NCBI RefSeq assembly: GCF_032118995.1
Contig: NC_092656.1
Location: forward strand, 22,030,965 to 22,094,964
Origin: Asterias amurensis
Lineage: Eukaryota > Echinodermata > Asteroidea > Forcipulatida > Asteriidae
DNA: 64,000 nucleotides
Reading direction: 5' to 3'
Shown here one piece after another: positions 12,501 to 22,490 of the stretch (positions within the stretch are counted from its first letter, which is position 1; each line of letters begins with the position of its first letter). The position numbers were made by a program, and so were the translations under genes. The notes below the pieces were generated by a model. It did no database searches and was not told the DNA's origin. It saw only the letters and a program-made list of their open reading frames with translations.

Positions 12501-15212
12501 ACGCTTCTCAAAGACCAACTCGACCGATCCACAACACACCAAAACATTGGGTCCATTTGTACAAAATTTATCGGGTAGCTGGAAAATGGCAGGCATGACT
12601 ATACATATAAATCAATAGTCGCGACTTCACGCGACTTCAACACTAGTCGCACAGGCCCAATGATATGTAGAGACTACACTAGCCACACAAGAAATGTTAA
12701 ACTCAAATCAAAACAAACATAACTTTTAAAAAATCTCACCTTCGCTAAAACCTTTCTTCTTCAGCTCTGAGGGACCCTCGCTGCTCACCGATGCCAACAG
12801 GTCATTTCCAATGTCGTCATTAACGGGGGTGACGACATTGGCTCGGTCCTTCCTTCTCTTGCGTCTTCTCTTGCCCCCGTCACCGTCCACTGACCCTACG
12901 TAGCTGTCCTCCCCGTAAGGGCTGGCCGATCGACTGGCTGTTCCCACTTCGCTGTGCGGTCGCTCCATCAGCTCAGGATGTTTTGAATCATCATCGTAGT
13001 CCTTAATATCCAACTCCTGAACAACAACAACAACAACAACAAACAAACAAATAAATAAGAGTGCATTCGATAAGCTTCCCTTGGTCGACACCGCAGTGCT
13101 CACTCGAGTGAGCCCCTGACCAGAGCTAATCGAACAATCACACTCGCCTCTCGTGGTGATGCCAATCACCTCGGGTCATCCCCAAGTGACCCACTCCACA
13201 AGCAGGGCACTGGGGGCTGACCCGGGTGAGCCCCTGGAATGACGTCAAAGCATCTCAAATGTACAAGGGGGCAGACCAGGGTCGACCTAGGGAAGCTAAA
13301 CGAACGCACCCAATGTAAACACTCACATAATATTAAAACAAAATTAAGCACAGTGTTATTACTCAGTACTTTCCCCAAGATCTTGATAAAAAAAAAAAAA
13401 TCCAAAGGTAAATTACTAGGGCGGGATTTGTGTACTAGGGTAAAATTAGGGTAAACACCAAATTATATTGCCTATTTCCCAATGCAAAAACTATGGAACG
13501 AACTCCCCCAAATCTCTGACAAGTTACTACTTATTCCAGCTTCAAAACCCACTTGAAAACTTATTCTTGTGCTTAACTATGTAACTCATTGCAATCTTGC
13601 TTACTGCATCTCTCCTGCGCCAGGAGTGTCTTTTAGACAGACATGGCGCATTACAAATTGCCACTATTGTTATTATTATCATTATTATTATATAATTCAG
13701 TTGCAAAACCTGTTTATAATAGCAGTTATTTTTTACAGTTCTTGAATTCAGCTGCTTAACAGCCTATTTTGAGCTTACTTCACAAGTTTGAATTTGATAT
13801 ATTGCCGCTAACCGTAAGCACATAAAAAGGCATGCTAACCTGCCGGTGCTCACTGTATGAAAATGAATGACATAACAATGCAAATCCATGGTGAACGTGC
13901 TAACTCACCGCCTAAATTTCTTGCTAACCTGTGAAATACGCTTTAAAAGCTTAAAGGCAGTGGACACTATTGGTAATTACTCAAAATAATTATCATCACA
14001 AAACCTTTCTTTATTACCAGTAATGGAGAGAGGTTGATAGTATAAAACATTGTGAGAAACGGCTCCTTCTGAAGTAACATAGTTTTCGAGAAAGAAGTAA
14101 TTTTCCACGAATTTGATTTTGAGACCTCAAGTTTAGAATTTGAGGTCTCGAAATCAACCATCTAAACGCACACAACTTCGTGTGACAAGGGTGTTTTTTT
14201 CTTTCATTATTATCTTGTAACTTCTACAATCGATTGAGCTCAAATGTTCACAGGTTTGTTATTTTATGCATATGTTGAGATACACCAACTGTGAAGGCTA
14301 GTCTTTGACAATTACCAATAGTGTCCACTGCCTTTAAGCAAATTTATCTGCTATAGTTAGCTTGAACATTGGCTTATCGTTAAGCAGCACTATCAAATTG
14401 GCCCAAGGTGGTGCAAGATATCATTTCATGACAAGAGCAGCATCTTGCCAGCCAGGAAATGCCATTGAATGTACCAATACATTTTTTGGGGCGAAAGTGA
14501 CATGGTCTATTTATTACACACTGCGTCCAGATTTCGGAACTGTAGCTTAGAATTCTCTGCCCTCTCACCTCGTCCGTAAAGTCTCTTCGATCGGCGTCTT
14601 CAGCTTCCCTCACTGACACCATACTTCCCCCTCCATGACCTTTAAGGTCAGAGGTCAATGACCTTGCCGGTATGTTTTCCACCTCCGTCTCGTGATAGGC
14701 ATTGTTCTCTATGCCGAACTTATCACCGGTGGAGTTCTCTGCCCTATCAAAATCTTCAACCCAGGCTATTGGAAAATCACATAAACATTTGGAAATAACC
14801 GTTAATCTTGAATTAACTTGTTTGCCCTATAATTTTTGGTAATAACTTCCCAATTTTTGGTAATAACTTTCATAAAAAGTTACTTGGTAAAGTAATAAAA
14901 CATTGTTAGAAACGACTGCCTTCAAAGTGATGCAGTTTTAGAGGAAAGAGGTAATTATTCACCCCAAATGTGTACATGAGAAGCCTTTCTCAGGCATCTG
15001 AAAGCACACATGTCTATGCAACAAGAGTGTTTTTTCTTTCACTATTTTCTTGCAACTTTGATGACCAATTGAGCCAAATTGTTGTGTTTTGTTTGTATGT
15101 CATTTTAAAAGAGTTACTCACAATTGTGAGAAAGCGCTGAAGTAGGTCTCTCTGGCTCAGTAGTTGGGATGACTTTGGTCTTCTTGCGTCTTGCTTTATG
15201 TGCCGTAGCCAT
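506..15212 (-). CDS. Long coiled-coil protein, 16 exons seen, 3' end not resolved
   Basis: Coding exons, all with GT-AG junctions and consistent phase: 15122-15212 (ATG), 14569-14765, 12740-13016, 11594-11863, 10910-11112, 10284-10415, 9505-9597, 8387-8476, 7481-7825, 6436-6662, 5168-5327, 4354-4590, 3050-3216, 1840-2000, 920-1155, 506-730. These give 1037 codons without a stop. The N-terminus is basic (MATAHKARRKKTK), followed by a low-complexity, charged, Ser/Pro-rich region including a KRRRKRRKDR cluster. From exon 5 (YVPYVYARDCLAKV) the protein is helical and heptad-like to the end. Exons 10 and 13 each end in a W-x3-[FY]-x4-G-x2-P-x-E motif. After the last donor the gene must continue; one candidate short final exon is 109-126 (VLFDI, stop), otherwise it leaves the window. 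I do not recognise the family. A cytoskeletal, centrosomal or ciliary role is a guess from the coiled coil alone. Confidence 0.85.
1405..1560 (+). repeat. tRNA-derived SINE, family B
   Basis: A tRNA-like head with a B-box (GGTTCGAATCC near 1457) is followed by the body 'ttgcttctct.cacc..gggta.aatgggtacc'. The same arrangement recurs at about 3.3, 11.2, 31.0, 42.7 and 50.8 kb. It lies in the intron between exons 14 and 15 of the coiled-coil gene. Confidence 0.6.
2756..2942. repeat. Hairpin MITE, about 187 bp
   Basis: The arms at about 2756-2798 and 2901-2942 are inverted copies sharing a GGAAAATTTTCAAAGCTTC core and AGTTATG inner ends. Only about 100 bp lies between them. No transposase and no obvious target duplication. 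It sits in an intron of the coiled-coil gene. Confidence 0.6.
3275..3370 (+). repeat. SINE family B fragment
   Basis: The stretch 'ggcggtggactcaagttctg' and the following 'ttgcttctctccacc' match the body of the tRNA-derived SINE seen elsewhere in the window. The promoter boxes are degraded. Confidence 0.45.
3590..4350. other. Intron sequence without a recognised element
   Basis: AT-rich intron between exons 12 and 13, with a short ATT microsatellite near 3843. The string 'ggcgctatataaatac' near 3817 looks like the 3' tail of an old SINE. Nothing else is supported. Confidence 0.35.
4833..5110 (+). repeat. Diverged, partial member of the GGCAGTGGACAC MITE family
   Basis: It follows the layout of the intact copies (ACACCTTTGGTA, then 'ttggtgtatc.caaca', 'aagaaaaaaccctt', and 'cttcagagggagctgtttctcaaaatgtttta'). 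Both ends are eroded and the internal identity is low. It is older than the copies at 7.0, 14.0 and 31.1 kb. Confidence 0.55.
5494..5741. repeat. GGGCCC-ended foldback MITE
   Basis: The ends are inverted copies: GGGCCCAATTTCATGGCTCT on the left and its near-complement, ending in TTGGGCCC, on the right. The 250-bp body repeats short 'gcttac.gtaagc' motifs in both directions. Relics of the same family lie near 8.0, 9.3, 13.8, 30.5, 34.4, 43.9 and 55.9 kb. Confidence 0.65.
6172..6415 (+). repeat. tRNA-derived SINE, family A
   Basis: The B-box-like GGGTTTGAATCCC is followed by a body containing 'gatttttttagagagcttggga'-type sequence and a tail 'gtgtaaaaccaaaa'. The same order, including the leader 'ttaatattctttatccc', is found at 61.7-62.0 kb, so the whole block is one dispersed repeat. 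Confidence 0.55.
7036..7422 (+). repeat. TTAA-bounded MITE (GGCAGTGGACAC family), copy 1
   Basis: It begins TTAAAGGCAGTGGACAC and ends with the inverted form in CTGCCTTTAA. Near the middle is a short hairpin ('gacctcaa...ttgaggtc'). The length of 387 bp matches six other near full-length copies in this window. There is no coding capacity. The flanking TTAA at both ends suggests a piggyBac-like target choice (inference). Intronic in the coiled-coil gene. Confidence 0.8.
8708..9276. repeat. 31-bp minisatellite, about 18 units
   Basis: The unit ACCACCAGAGGCAACTCCCT-CAATCCAGTGT is repeated head to tail with very few differences (mainly agagg/ggagg/acagg). Because 31 is not a multiple of 3, all three plus frames stay open and give the same 31-residue peptide repeat, shifted. 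It lies in the intron between exons 7 and 8 of the coiled-coil gene. No splice signals make it coding. Confidence 0.9.
9680..10280. other. Intron sequence without a recognised element
   Basis: AT-rich intron between exons 6 and 7. No repeat with ends, and no open frame with splice sites. Confidence 0.3.
10563..10725 (+). repeat. SINE family A, partial
   Basis: A B-box-like 'gggtttgaatccc' is followed by 'gcctgtgga.ttttttcaaag' and 'gggaaagtactgggcatacag', the same order as the copy at 61.8 kb. The A-box half is truncated. Confidence 0.5.
10735..10876. repeat. Short MITE with TTCATACTTCCTGCGAATG ends
   Basis: The inverted ends (GTTCATACTTCCTGCGAATG near 10738 and its complement ending near 10872) enclose about 100 bp. 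The interior holds two 'tgacgtca' sites, one near each end. A half copy of this end is at 29.68 kb. Intronic, just downstream of exon 5. Confidence 0.65.
11165..11390 (+). repeat. Two SINE family B heads in tandem
   Basis: Two tRNA-like heads, each starting 'gtggccga.cg' and reading 'gg.cccaagct', lie about 160 bp apart in the same orientation. Both are truncated before the usual body. Confidence 0.5.
12161..12545. repeat. Foldback MITE (TTAAAGGAACACGTTGCC family), older copy
   Basis: It starts TTAAAGAAACACGTTGCC. The two halves are inverted over most of their length: 'ccataaatggc' pairs with 'gccatttatgg' at the centre near 12340-12375. The right terminus is eroded around 12540. A cleaner copy lies at 59627-60014. 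Confidence 0.7.
13021..13050. repeat. CAA microsatellite
   Basis: A short run of CAA/CAAA units lies directly upstream of the exon 3 acceptor. On the minus strand it reads GTT repeats leading into the CAG acceptor, so it forms part of the polypyrimidine-like tract. Confidence 0.6.
13951..14337 (-). repeat. TTAA-bounded MITE, copy 2
   Basis: It has the same TTAAAGGCAGTGGACAC termini as copy 1 but is inserted in the opposite orientation (the 'attactcaaaataattat' side comes first). The central hairpin 'gacctcaagtttagaatttgaggtc' is well kept. Intronic in the coiled-coil gene. Confidence 0.8.
14831..15115 (-). repeat. Diverged relic of the GGCAGTGGACAC MITE family
   Basis: It retains 'acttggtaa', 'aaaacattgttagaaacgac', 'gaaagaggtaatt' and 'ttttttctttca' in the family order, without intact ends. 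Confidence 0.45.
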
Positions 15213-15404
15213 TTTGGTGGTTCACTGTACATCAAAGAAAATAAAGCAATATTGTTATGAAAATTTTAATTTTGTTTAAGTTTTTTAAAACTTAAACAAA
15301 AATTAATTCATTTGGTGCACACATGGTGCTCGTTTAATGTACAAAGTCAATTGGACATTAGTTATTTGTTTTTCAATTCAAAGAACTTTCCGTCAACAAC
15401 CATA

Positions 15405-15533
15405 TGGACCGAGTTGACTTGGGACCGAGTTGACTTGGGACCGAGTTGACTTGGGACCCAGTTGACTTGGGACCGAGTTTACTTGAGACGAGTTGACTTG
15501 GGACCGAGTTGCTTGAGACCGAGTTGACTCATA
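15405..15533. repeat. 16-bp minisatellite, about 7 units
   Basis: The unit GACCGAGTTGACTTGG is repeated with small differences. It lies about 200 bp upstream of the coiled-coil gene's start codon, in its presumed promoter or 5' leader. Confidence 0.8.
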
Positions 15534-15660
15534 AGCCTCTTCTGTGTAATTCCAATAAAAGTTTAACACTTTTAGAGTTTTGTTTTAGCCTTTGTGGAAT
15601 GTTGGACTGCAAAAAGTGCAACTTTTTAATTTCTTTATGACAACAAATTATGACATAAAA

Positions 15661-15717
15661 TAGTTGCGATAACGTAACCCTCCTGCCGTCGGCAGGAGGG
15701 TTACGTTATCGCAACTA
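15661..15717. mobile_element. 57-bp perfect palindrome flanked by a 9-bp direct repeat
   Basis: The arms 15661-15688 and 15690-15717 are exact reverse complements (28 bp each) around a single base at 15689. The termini are TAGTTGCGATAAC and its complement. The sequence gacataaaa stands directly before (15652-15660) and directly after (15718-15726), as expected of a 9-bp target duplication. This is the structure of a miniature foldback transposon; the TAG...CTA ends and 9-bp duplication match the larger element at 25495-28008. MULE-type mobilisation is an inference. Confidence 0.75.
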
Positions 15718-16272
15718 GACATAAAAATGAGTAAGTACCTTATTTTCCAATCCAAGTAAACAATAAACGAATAACACTAACACTCAATCATAACACTATA
15801 ATAATATCTTGGAATACCTAATCAGACTAAAACTTCGGAAAAGTTTAGGACAATTACTTCCTTTCTTATTGTACGTCCCCGTATCCATGCACAACCCAGT
15901 CCGTCCGTGCGATGATTTCTACCTCATCAGCTCATGAAATTATCCTTATTTAAGACAAGCTAATAGTACTCACCCGAGCTCGAATACAGAAAATAGGCTC
16001 ACCAATCGCTCCTATACATTGTAAAGATGACAATAACCCGCATTGTTTTACTAAATCAGTTTTCTAGAACCATTTCCCGATATAAAATAGAAGCCAACTT
16101 TACAAGATGGCGGCCATATTTGCTCACAGAGTTGCCAGGCGAGTGTAGTAAATTGTTTACAATTTGACGTCATTCCATGTCACTCGTACTCTTTGTTATG
16201 CAAACATCACACGTGCGCACTTTTTTTGACACAAACGCAAACCTAGGCGGATCAATGACTTGTCAATCAACA

Positions 16273-18018
16273 TTGGCCCAATCTCATTGAGCTGCTGCTT
16301 AGCATGACATTGTTGCCTTGATAAAAACAGGATTACCAAACAAATTTCCACATGATTTTCAGGATAAGCAAACAATAGCTGACACCAGTAATAAAGCGAT
16401 ATGCCTTATATCATTTTCTAATATTTTTTGGAGATTTTTATTTTTTAACCCTCGAAAAAATATATCCTCCTCTTACCAGTTTTCACGGTATTATGCCTTT
16501 TTTTTTGAATTGGGAAAAAAATAATGATGCCATATAACAACCGATGCCCTAATTATCTTCATTTGTTAATATGGAGTATGCAAACACATATAAAAACTTG
16601 ATGGACATTGAAATGTTCACACCACACACCGATCTTGGATGACTTCAACTGGCCCCATTTGTTTTGAGTTTTTCCTGTTTTCACGGCAAACGAGAAAGTA
16701 TGGTTTCCCGGTGAAGCCATACATGGAAGAAACATCTGCAGTGACTAAAAGTATTCTTTGAGACTCTGTGTAAGACTCTGTAGCCAGCAGTTGTCTTCAT
16801 TTTATTCAAAATATTTGTCTATGAAATTTTAAAAATTACCATGGTAATTTGCAAAAAATAAAAAAAAATAAAAAAATACTATAAGTGTGAATAATTACTG
16901 GCTTTCAAATCTGATTTTTGTTTATTTATATTTAATTTTTTTCTGTTAATATTTATAATAAAGCGTATAAATAAACAGTGATAATTGAACCAACAAGCTG
17001 ATGTTTATATTTTAATATTAATAATAGTATTGATATGGTGGTTAAAAAATAAAAATCATCAACAATATTAGAAAATGATATAAGGCACATGGCTTCTTTA
17101 AGCCTCTGTATTTTTTTTCCAGAATGCTCAGCAAAATATTCAGTCACATGATTTGATCATCGTGAATTGTGAATTGAAATAGTGTTTGATGAAACTTTTT
17201 CGGTGGGCAAATATTTTTATATGGCCTCAACATTTAGACATATTTTTGTTTTGTACCTTGTAGAAATGCCTAAAATACCAAACTTTTTGCATTTACAAGT
17301 GCAAATAACCAGTGGAGCCTTACATACTTCTAAGTTTTGGTCAAGGGAGAGGAGACTCTTTGCTTAGCAAATAAAACCACACAATTTTTATCTAGGGACA
17401 GTTTGCATCGCGCACAGAGAGGTAAAAGATTTGCCACGATTTTAGGGACACCTCGAAAACAGGACCTCCTACGATATCAAAATTATTATTAATATTAAAT
17501 TTTAAACATCAGCTTGTTGATTCAATTATCACTGTTTATTTATACGCTTATTGTAAATATTAAGAAAAAAAAAATCAGATTTGGAAGCCAGTAATTATTC
17601 ACACATTTTATAATTTTTTATATTTTTTTAAAAGTTTTTGCAAGTACCATGGTAATTTTTAAAATTTAATAAAAACAATATTTTGAATAAAATGAAGGCA
17701 ACTGCTGGCTATAAAACAAATGGGGCCAGTTGAAGTCATCCAAGATCGGTGTGTGGTGTGAACATTTCAATGTCCATCAAGTTTTAATACATGTTTGCAT
17801 ACTTCGTATTAACAAATGAAGATAATTAGGGCATCGGTTGATATATGGCATCATTATTTTTTCCCAATTCAAAGAAAAAGGCATAATAGCGTGAAAACTG
17901 GTAAGCGGAGGATATGCAAGAAATGGAAACCATGTAGGCCCTAATCCTGTTTTTTTTGTCAAGGAAGAAATGTCATGCTAAAGTTTTCGTGCTTAGCAGC
18001 TCTATGAAATTGGGCCAT
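16273..18018. mobile_element. 1.75-kb foldback element with TGGCCCAAT ends
   Basis: Most of 16273-17030 reappears inverted in 17483-18018, for example the block around 'cacaccgatcttggatgactt' (16627 region) and its complement near 17745, and 'ccatggtaatt' near 16840 with its complement near 17648. The right arm lacks about 120 bp present in the left arm near 16690-16790. A loop of about 450 bp separates the arms and itself pairs partly with 16390-16445. The termini (TGGCCCAATCTCATTGAGC and TCTATGAAATTGGGCCA) match those of the short GGGCCC foldbacks elsewhere in the window. There is no transposase frame. Confidence 0.75.
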
Positions 18019-18047
18019 TGTGTGTCGCTCAAGAGATGTATAGCTTA

Positions 18048-21000
18048 TCTATACTATTAAAAGCGTAACCTGCGCCATCTTGGATTGAAAATTAGAAGGT
18101 CCAGTGGTATGGCATCCTTGTGGAATCCAACACGGTTGTTTGTGTGGAATTCAATACGTTTGTGTGGTTTCAGACGTCGGGTTGCAAGTCTGCAAAACCC
18201 GGATCCAAACTCGCACTTACAAGTCATGTGATTGGAGGAAGTTTGGGCGGCGACCGTGCGTCAACCACTGGTCGATGTTGTTACCAGACTTCCTAGAAAT
18301 CTTTCTGACAGGCGACTCATTGGACAGTGTTTCGCAGATGGTGCTCCGGATTGGTTCATTCATTGCCCCTTGCCCGCCCACCCGCCATTCGATCCGCCCT
18401 TTTTGGTCAGGTTACTTTCGTGTTGTACTAACCATGGTTCTCCGGATTAGCCTTGCTCAAGGCAGTCGAATTATTCACTCCGAAAAAAGACCGCCACTGT
18501 ATAAAAACCCACCCGTATTCACTGTGCGTAAAACCCACCCGTATTCACTGTGCGTAACATCGCACGACACGATGCCCCCGTACACTATCCGCATGCGGAG
18601 GCCGTCAGGCCGACAGCCTTGTAGGATCTGTGTTGAAGCCACTGACCTCATTACTATAATAAGCGAAGAGTTCCCACGGTCAGCTCATTACCATAATGCC
18701 CGCGAAAGACGAGACATGTTCTCACACACCACCACCACGGACGCATGATAGTAGAGGACCAGATTTAGACATTTTTTTCATGTTGAGTCAAACAAATTGC
18801 AAAAGTTTGTTTTATTGTTGATTCTTGTTTATTGGGTGGTTATTGATGACATATCCAAAATGGGACAAGAGTTTCAACCCAGAAATGACCTAATTTGCAT
18901 ATTTAAATTAGGTCGCAATTATCAAACTTTAAGGTCAATTATCTCTAAAACTATCCATTTTTAGGATAAATGTTGTGTTAGAGGTGAATAGAAACCTGAC
19001 CCTGAGAATCTAAAAAACATATTTGTATACTCGATTGACACCTTCCAAACAACTAGGTCAAAGGTCAAGGGGTCAAACATACGTTAAATTGGTTTTCTCC
19101 ACTCAAATGCATTGTTACATGGAATACCATCACAGTGAAATTAAAAACTAATGTGTTCTTTGGTTTAAATGATAAACCTTCATCAATGACATTCAATTAA
19201 ATCAATTAGATTCAAATGACCTTTCTAAACAGCTAGGTCAAAGGTCAAGATGAATGGTGTGATGGGCCTTAATAGTACAGCTAGCTTTGTTTCATCGCAG
19301 TTTATTAGTATCTGCATGTGTAAACAGGAAAGCGGAGTTTGCCAGTGTATTTGAATTTTATCTTTGGTTTCAAGGAACTCATCAACAAGTTGTATGAGAA
19401 AGGGCTTTGTCTGTTCTATAATGAAGGTCCGCTATTCAAAGGGTCTGTAGCAAAACACCAGGGTGATAGCTTCTCTAGTAGCTTCTGGGAGCGATAGCTT
19501 CTCTTGATCTCCTTTGGAAGTGCGGTTCATACAAGAGGAATACCAACAGGTAGTTAACAATGCCTGTAGAGAAGTTTATTGAGGCAACAACAGAATTAGA
19601 GGCAGCAACATTGGAGCACCAGCTGGGAGGCAACAGCAGGGGAGGCAACAACATGGGAGGCAACACGTGGGGAGGCAACAGCAGGGGAAGCAACAACTGG
19701 GGAGGCAACAACAGGGGATCCGGGAGGCAACAAGGGAAGAGGCAACTGGGGAGGCAACAACTGGGATGCAGCAAAAGGGAGGCAACAAAAGTGGAGGCAA
19801 CAACTAGGGAGGCAATTGGGGTGGCCACAACTAGGGAGGCAACAACTAGGGAGGCAACAACTGTGGAGGCAACAACTGTGGAGGCAACAACAAGGGAGGC
19901 AACAACTGGGGAGGCAACAACATCGGATGCAACAACCGAGGAGGCAACAACCGAGGAGGCAACAACTTAAGAAGCAACAACTGGGGAGGCAACAACGATG
20001 AGGCAACAACCGAGGAGGCAACAACTTAAGAAGCAACAACTGGGGAGGCAACAACGATGGAAGCAATGGGGGTGGCAGCAACTGGAAGGCAACAAAAGTG
20101 GAGTTGACAACTAGGGACGCAACAACCGGGGAGGCAGCGCAACAGGGGAGGCAGCAACAGGGGATGCAACAACTGGGGTGGCATCAACTGGGGGCAACAA
20201 AAGGGGAGGGCAGGACACTGGGGAGGCAACAACCAGGGAGGCAGCAACAGGGGGGGGGGGGGGCAACAACTCGGGTGGCAACAACCGGGGAGGCAGCAAC
20301 ATTGGAGGCAGCAACTGGGGATGCAACAACTGGGGATGCAACACCTCCCCAGTTGTTGCCTCTCCTGTTGTTGCTTCCCCTGTTGTTGCCTCACCAGGCA
20401 ACAACAGGGGAGGCACCAGGTGAGGAGGTACTTGTACCAGCGAGGGAGGCACACAACTGGGGAGGCAACAACAGGGGAGGCAACTGATCTAATTGTCGAG
20501 AGCATCGTGGAATCACACAAAGACGGGATATGGATGAAGCACAGCGGACACTGTGGCTGCTGACGATGCCTGAATATGCTCAGAGAAGCTGAGTAGCTAC
20601 AACAACGCAACAAGCTAAATCAAATATGGCAAAGACGGCAATCATTCTTGAGTACCTAGAAAGCCATAATAGTGTGTCAAACGTCTGGTCTTCAACGTTT
20701 GCCATGGACACAGGGACAAACATACCGACAGATTATCAACACATCAGCAACGTGAAACCAAAATAATGTGCAAACCTTTTTGCAGTCAATCTTTCAGCCA
20801 AAGTCAGAATAAACCTTGATTTGCCACTCAACATTGCGGCAAAGAGTCACAAGAGTGTCTCAATCCAATGAGCACACTCAACAGATGATGCTTCAAAGTA
20901 ACACGCATACAGGGTATACTTGAAGGCCCAAGTTTGGAACAGCAATGTAGAAATGCAACCTAATGATCGGGAGGGGGGGGGCAGTGTGAAACTTTGCTTG

Positions 21001-22260
21001 CTACCAGAGAAAATGTACAACAATCCAGCCCCAGAGGATTATTGATACCATGATGTTTGTGTAAAATAAATGGGTTCAATTTGCACCTATTCACTTGGGA
21101 AATGACTAGAAGAAGGCATTTGCACCACGATTCCGTCGGATGAATTTGATTGTTAATTTCTTTGATTTTATTGAATGTCATCAATAGAGGTCATTTGGGA
21201 CAGGGTGGAATCATTCATCCCAAATAATTCATTTATTATTAATTTCAATGTAATGGGAAGCCATGTAATGATGAATTTGAGTGGAGAAAACCAATTTCAC
21301 GTATGTTTGACCCCTTGACCTTTGACCTAGTTGTTTGGGAAAGGGTCATTTGAGTATACAATTATGTTTTTTAGATTCCCAAGGTCATGTTTCTATTCAC
21401 CTCTAACACAACATTTTTCCTAAAAATGGATAGTTTTAGAGATAATTGACCTTAAAGTTTGATAATTACGACCTAATTTAAATATGCAAATTAGGTCATT
21501 TCTTGGTTGAAACTCTTGTCCCATTTTGGATATGTCATCAATAACTACCCACTTAACAAGAATCTACAATAAAACAAACTTTTGCAATTTGTTTGACTCA
21601 AAATTTTAAATCTGGTCCTCTATAGGGTCCAAAGGTCGTGATAAGGGAAGTGCGTGATTGGACGTCAAAATGAATAATTCATTTGCCTCACATCCTGTGT
21701 TGTCTGATAGGTCTGACGAACGATATACATATTCATGAGCTGCATACTAGCATATCCTAGAGCCCCCCCAATTTCGTCCACTATTGGAATTTTTTCAATA
21801 CAACACATTAAAACGGGAAGATACAGACCCGACAAGGCTGTCGGCCTGACGGCCTCCGCATGCGGTTAGTGGTGTACGAGTGCAATGACTTGTGTGAACA
21901 GTATTCGTGCGATGTGACAGTGTGTATTCGGGTGGGTCATTCGGTGTGATCGCACACACCATGCACAGGGTATACGGCGGGTGGGTTTACAGCTGCGTCT
22001 TTTCGGAGCGAATAATGCGACTGCCTTGAGCAAGGCTATCTCCGGATTGGTTCATTCATTGCCGCGCAGGGTCGAAAGGGTCGAAGAGGCTGGGTGCCAG
22101 GACAAAACCGAAACCAATCTCACGAATTTGACCGAATGTGCATTGAATGGATGAAGTACCGTAGATTGATGTTTCGCAGGCGACCATGTGTCAACCACTG
22201 GTCGACGTTGTTATCAGACTTCCTAGAAATCCTTCTGCGGGTGACTCATTTGTTGAAAAG
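18048..22260. mobile_element. Compound 4-kb inverted-repeat element with a Helitron-like left end
   Basis: Three blocks are repeated at the two sides: 18752-19122 with 21261-21622 (inverted), about 18436-18640 with about 21826-22045 (inverted), and about 18250-18325 with about 22179-22253 (direct). The left edge reads A|TCTATACTATTAAAAGCG at 18048, the form typical of Helitron 5' ends; I could not find the matching 3' hairpin with CTRR, so that assignment is weak. The core (19.6-20.5 kb) is a minisatellite. The open frames inside (for example 18104-18748) show no recognisable protein. Confidence 0.6.
19600..20490. repeat. 15-bp minisatellite, GGAGGCAACAAC unit
   Basis: Roughly 55-60 units of about 15 bp (GGAGGCAACAACTGG and variants), with some units shortened. 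The plus strand reads GGNNR-, EATTG- or RQQLG-type peptide repeats depending on frame, so open frames here are a by-product of the unit length. At about 20344-20397 four units are inverted, forming an internal palindrome. Confidence 0.85.
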
Positions 22261-22429
22261 ATTAAATGGAGAATATTTATAAAAAAGCATTCACTTCCAA
22301 ACCGCCGGCATGAGAATTATCATGATGAACAAGGATGGGATCAAACGGAAGCTTAATAATTTGGAAACATTGGGTAGGGTCGGCTATAGGTTGGAAGGTG
22401 TCTAAGGGAACTTTACAATTAATAACATT

Positions 22430-22490
22430 TTGGGGGTGGGGGTGGGGGGGGGGGTGGGGGGTGGGGGGGGGGTGGGGGGTGGGGGGGGGC
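22430..22490. repeat. G-rich tract
   Basis: Runs of five to eleven G separated by single T, on the plus strand. This meets the simple pattern for G-quadruplex formation many times over. It lies outside any gene I can recognise. Confidence 0.8.

Noticed and set aside
14380-14682. Independent minus-strand gene of 100 codons
   Set aside because: Its first part is exon 2 of the coiled-coil gene read past the donor into the intron.
18104-18748. A 214-codon open frame in the compound foldback
   Set aside because: It crosses blocks that are repeated elsewhere in other frames and orientation, contains an internal 26-bp duplication, and shows no domain. It looks like a chance frame in an element.
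19560-20087. Gly/Asn-rich and Cys/Leu-rich long frames on both strands
   Set aside because: They are translations of the 15-bp minisatellite, whose unit length is a multiple of 3.
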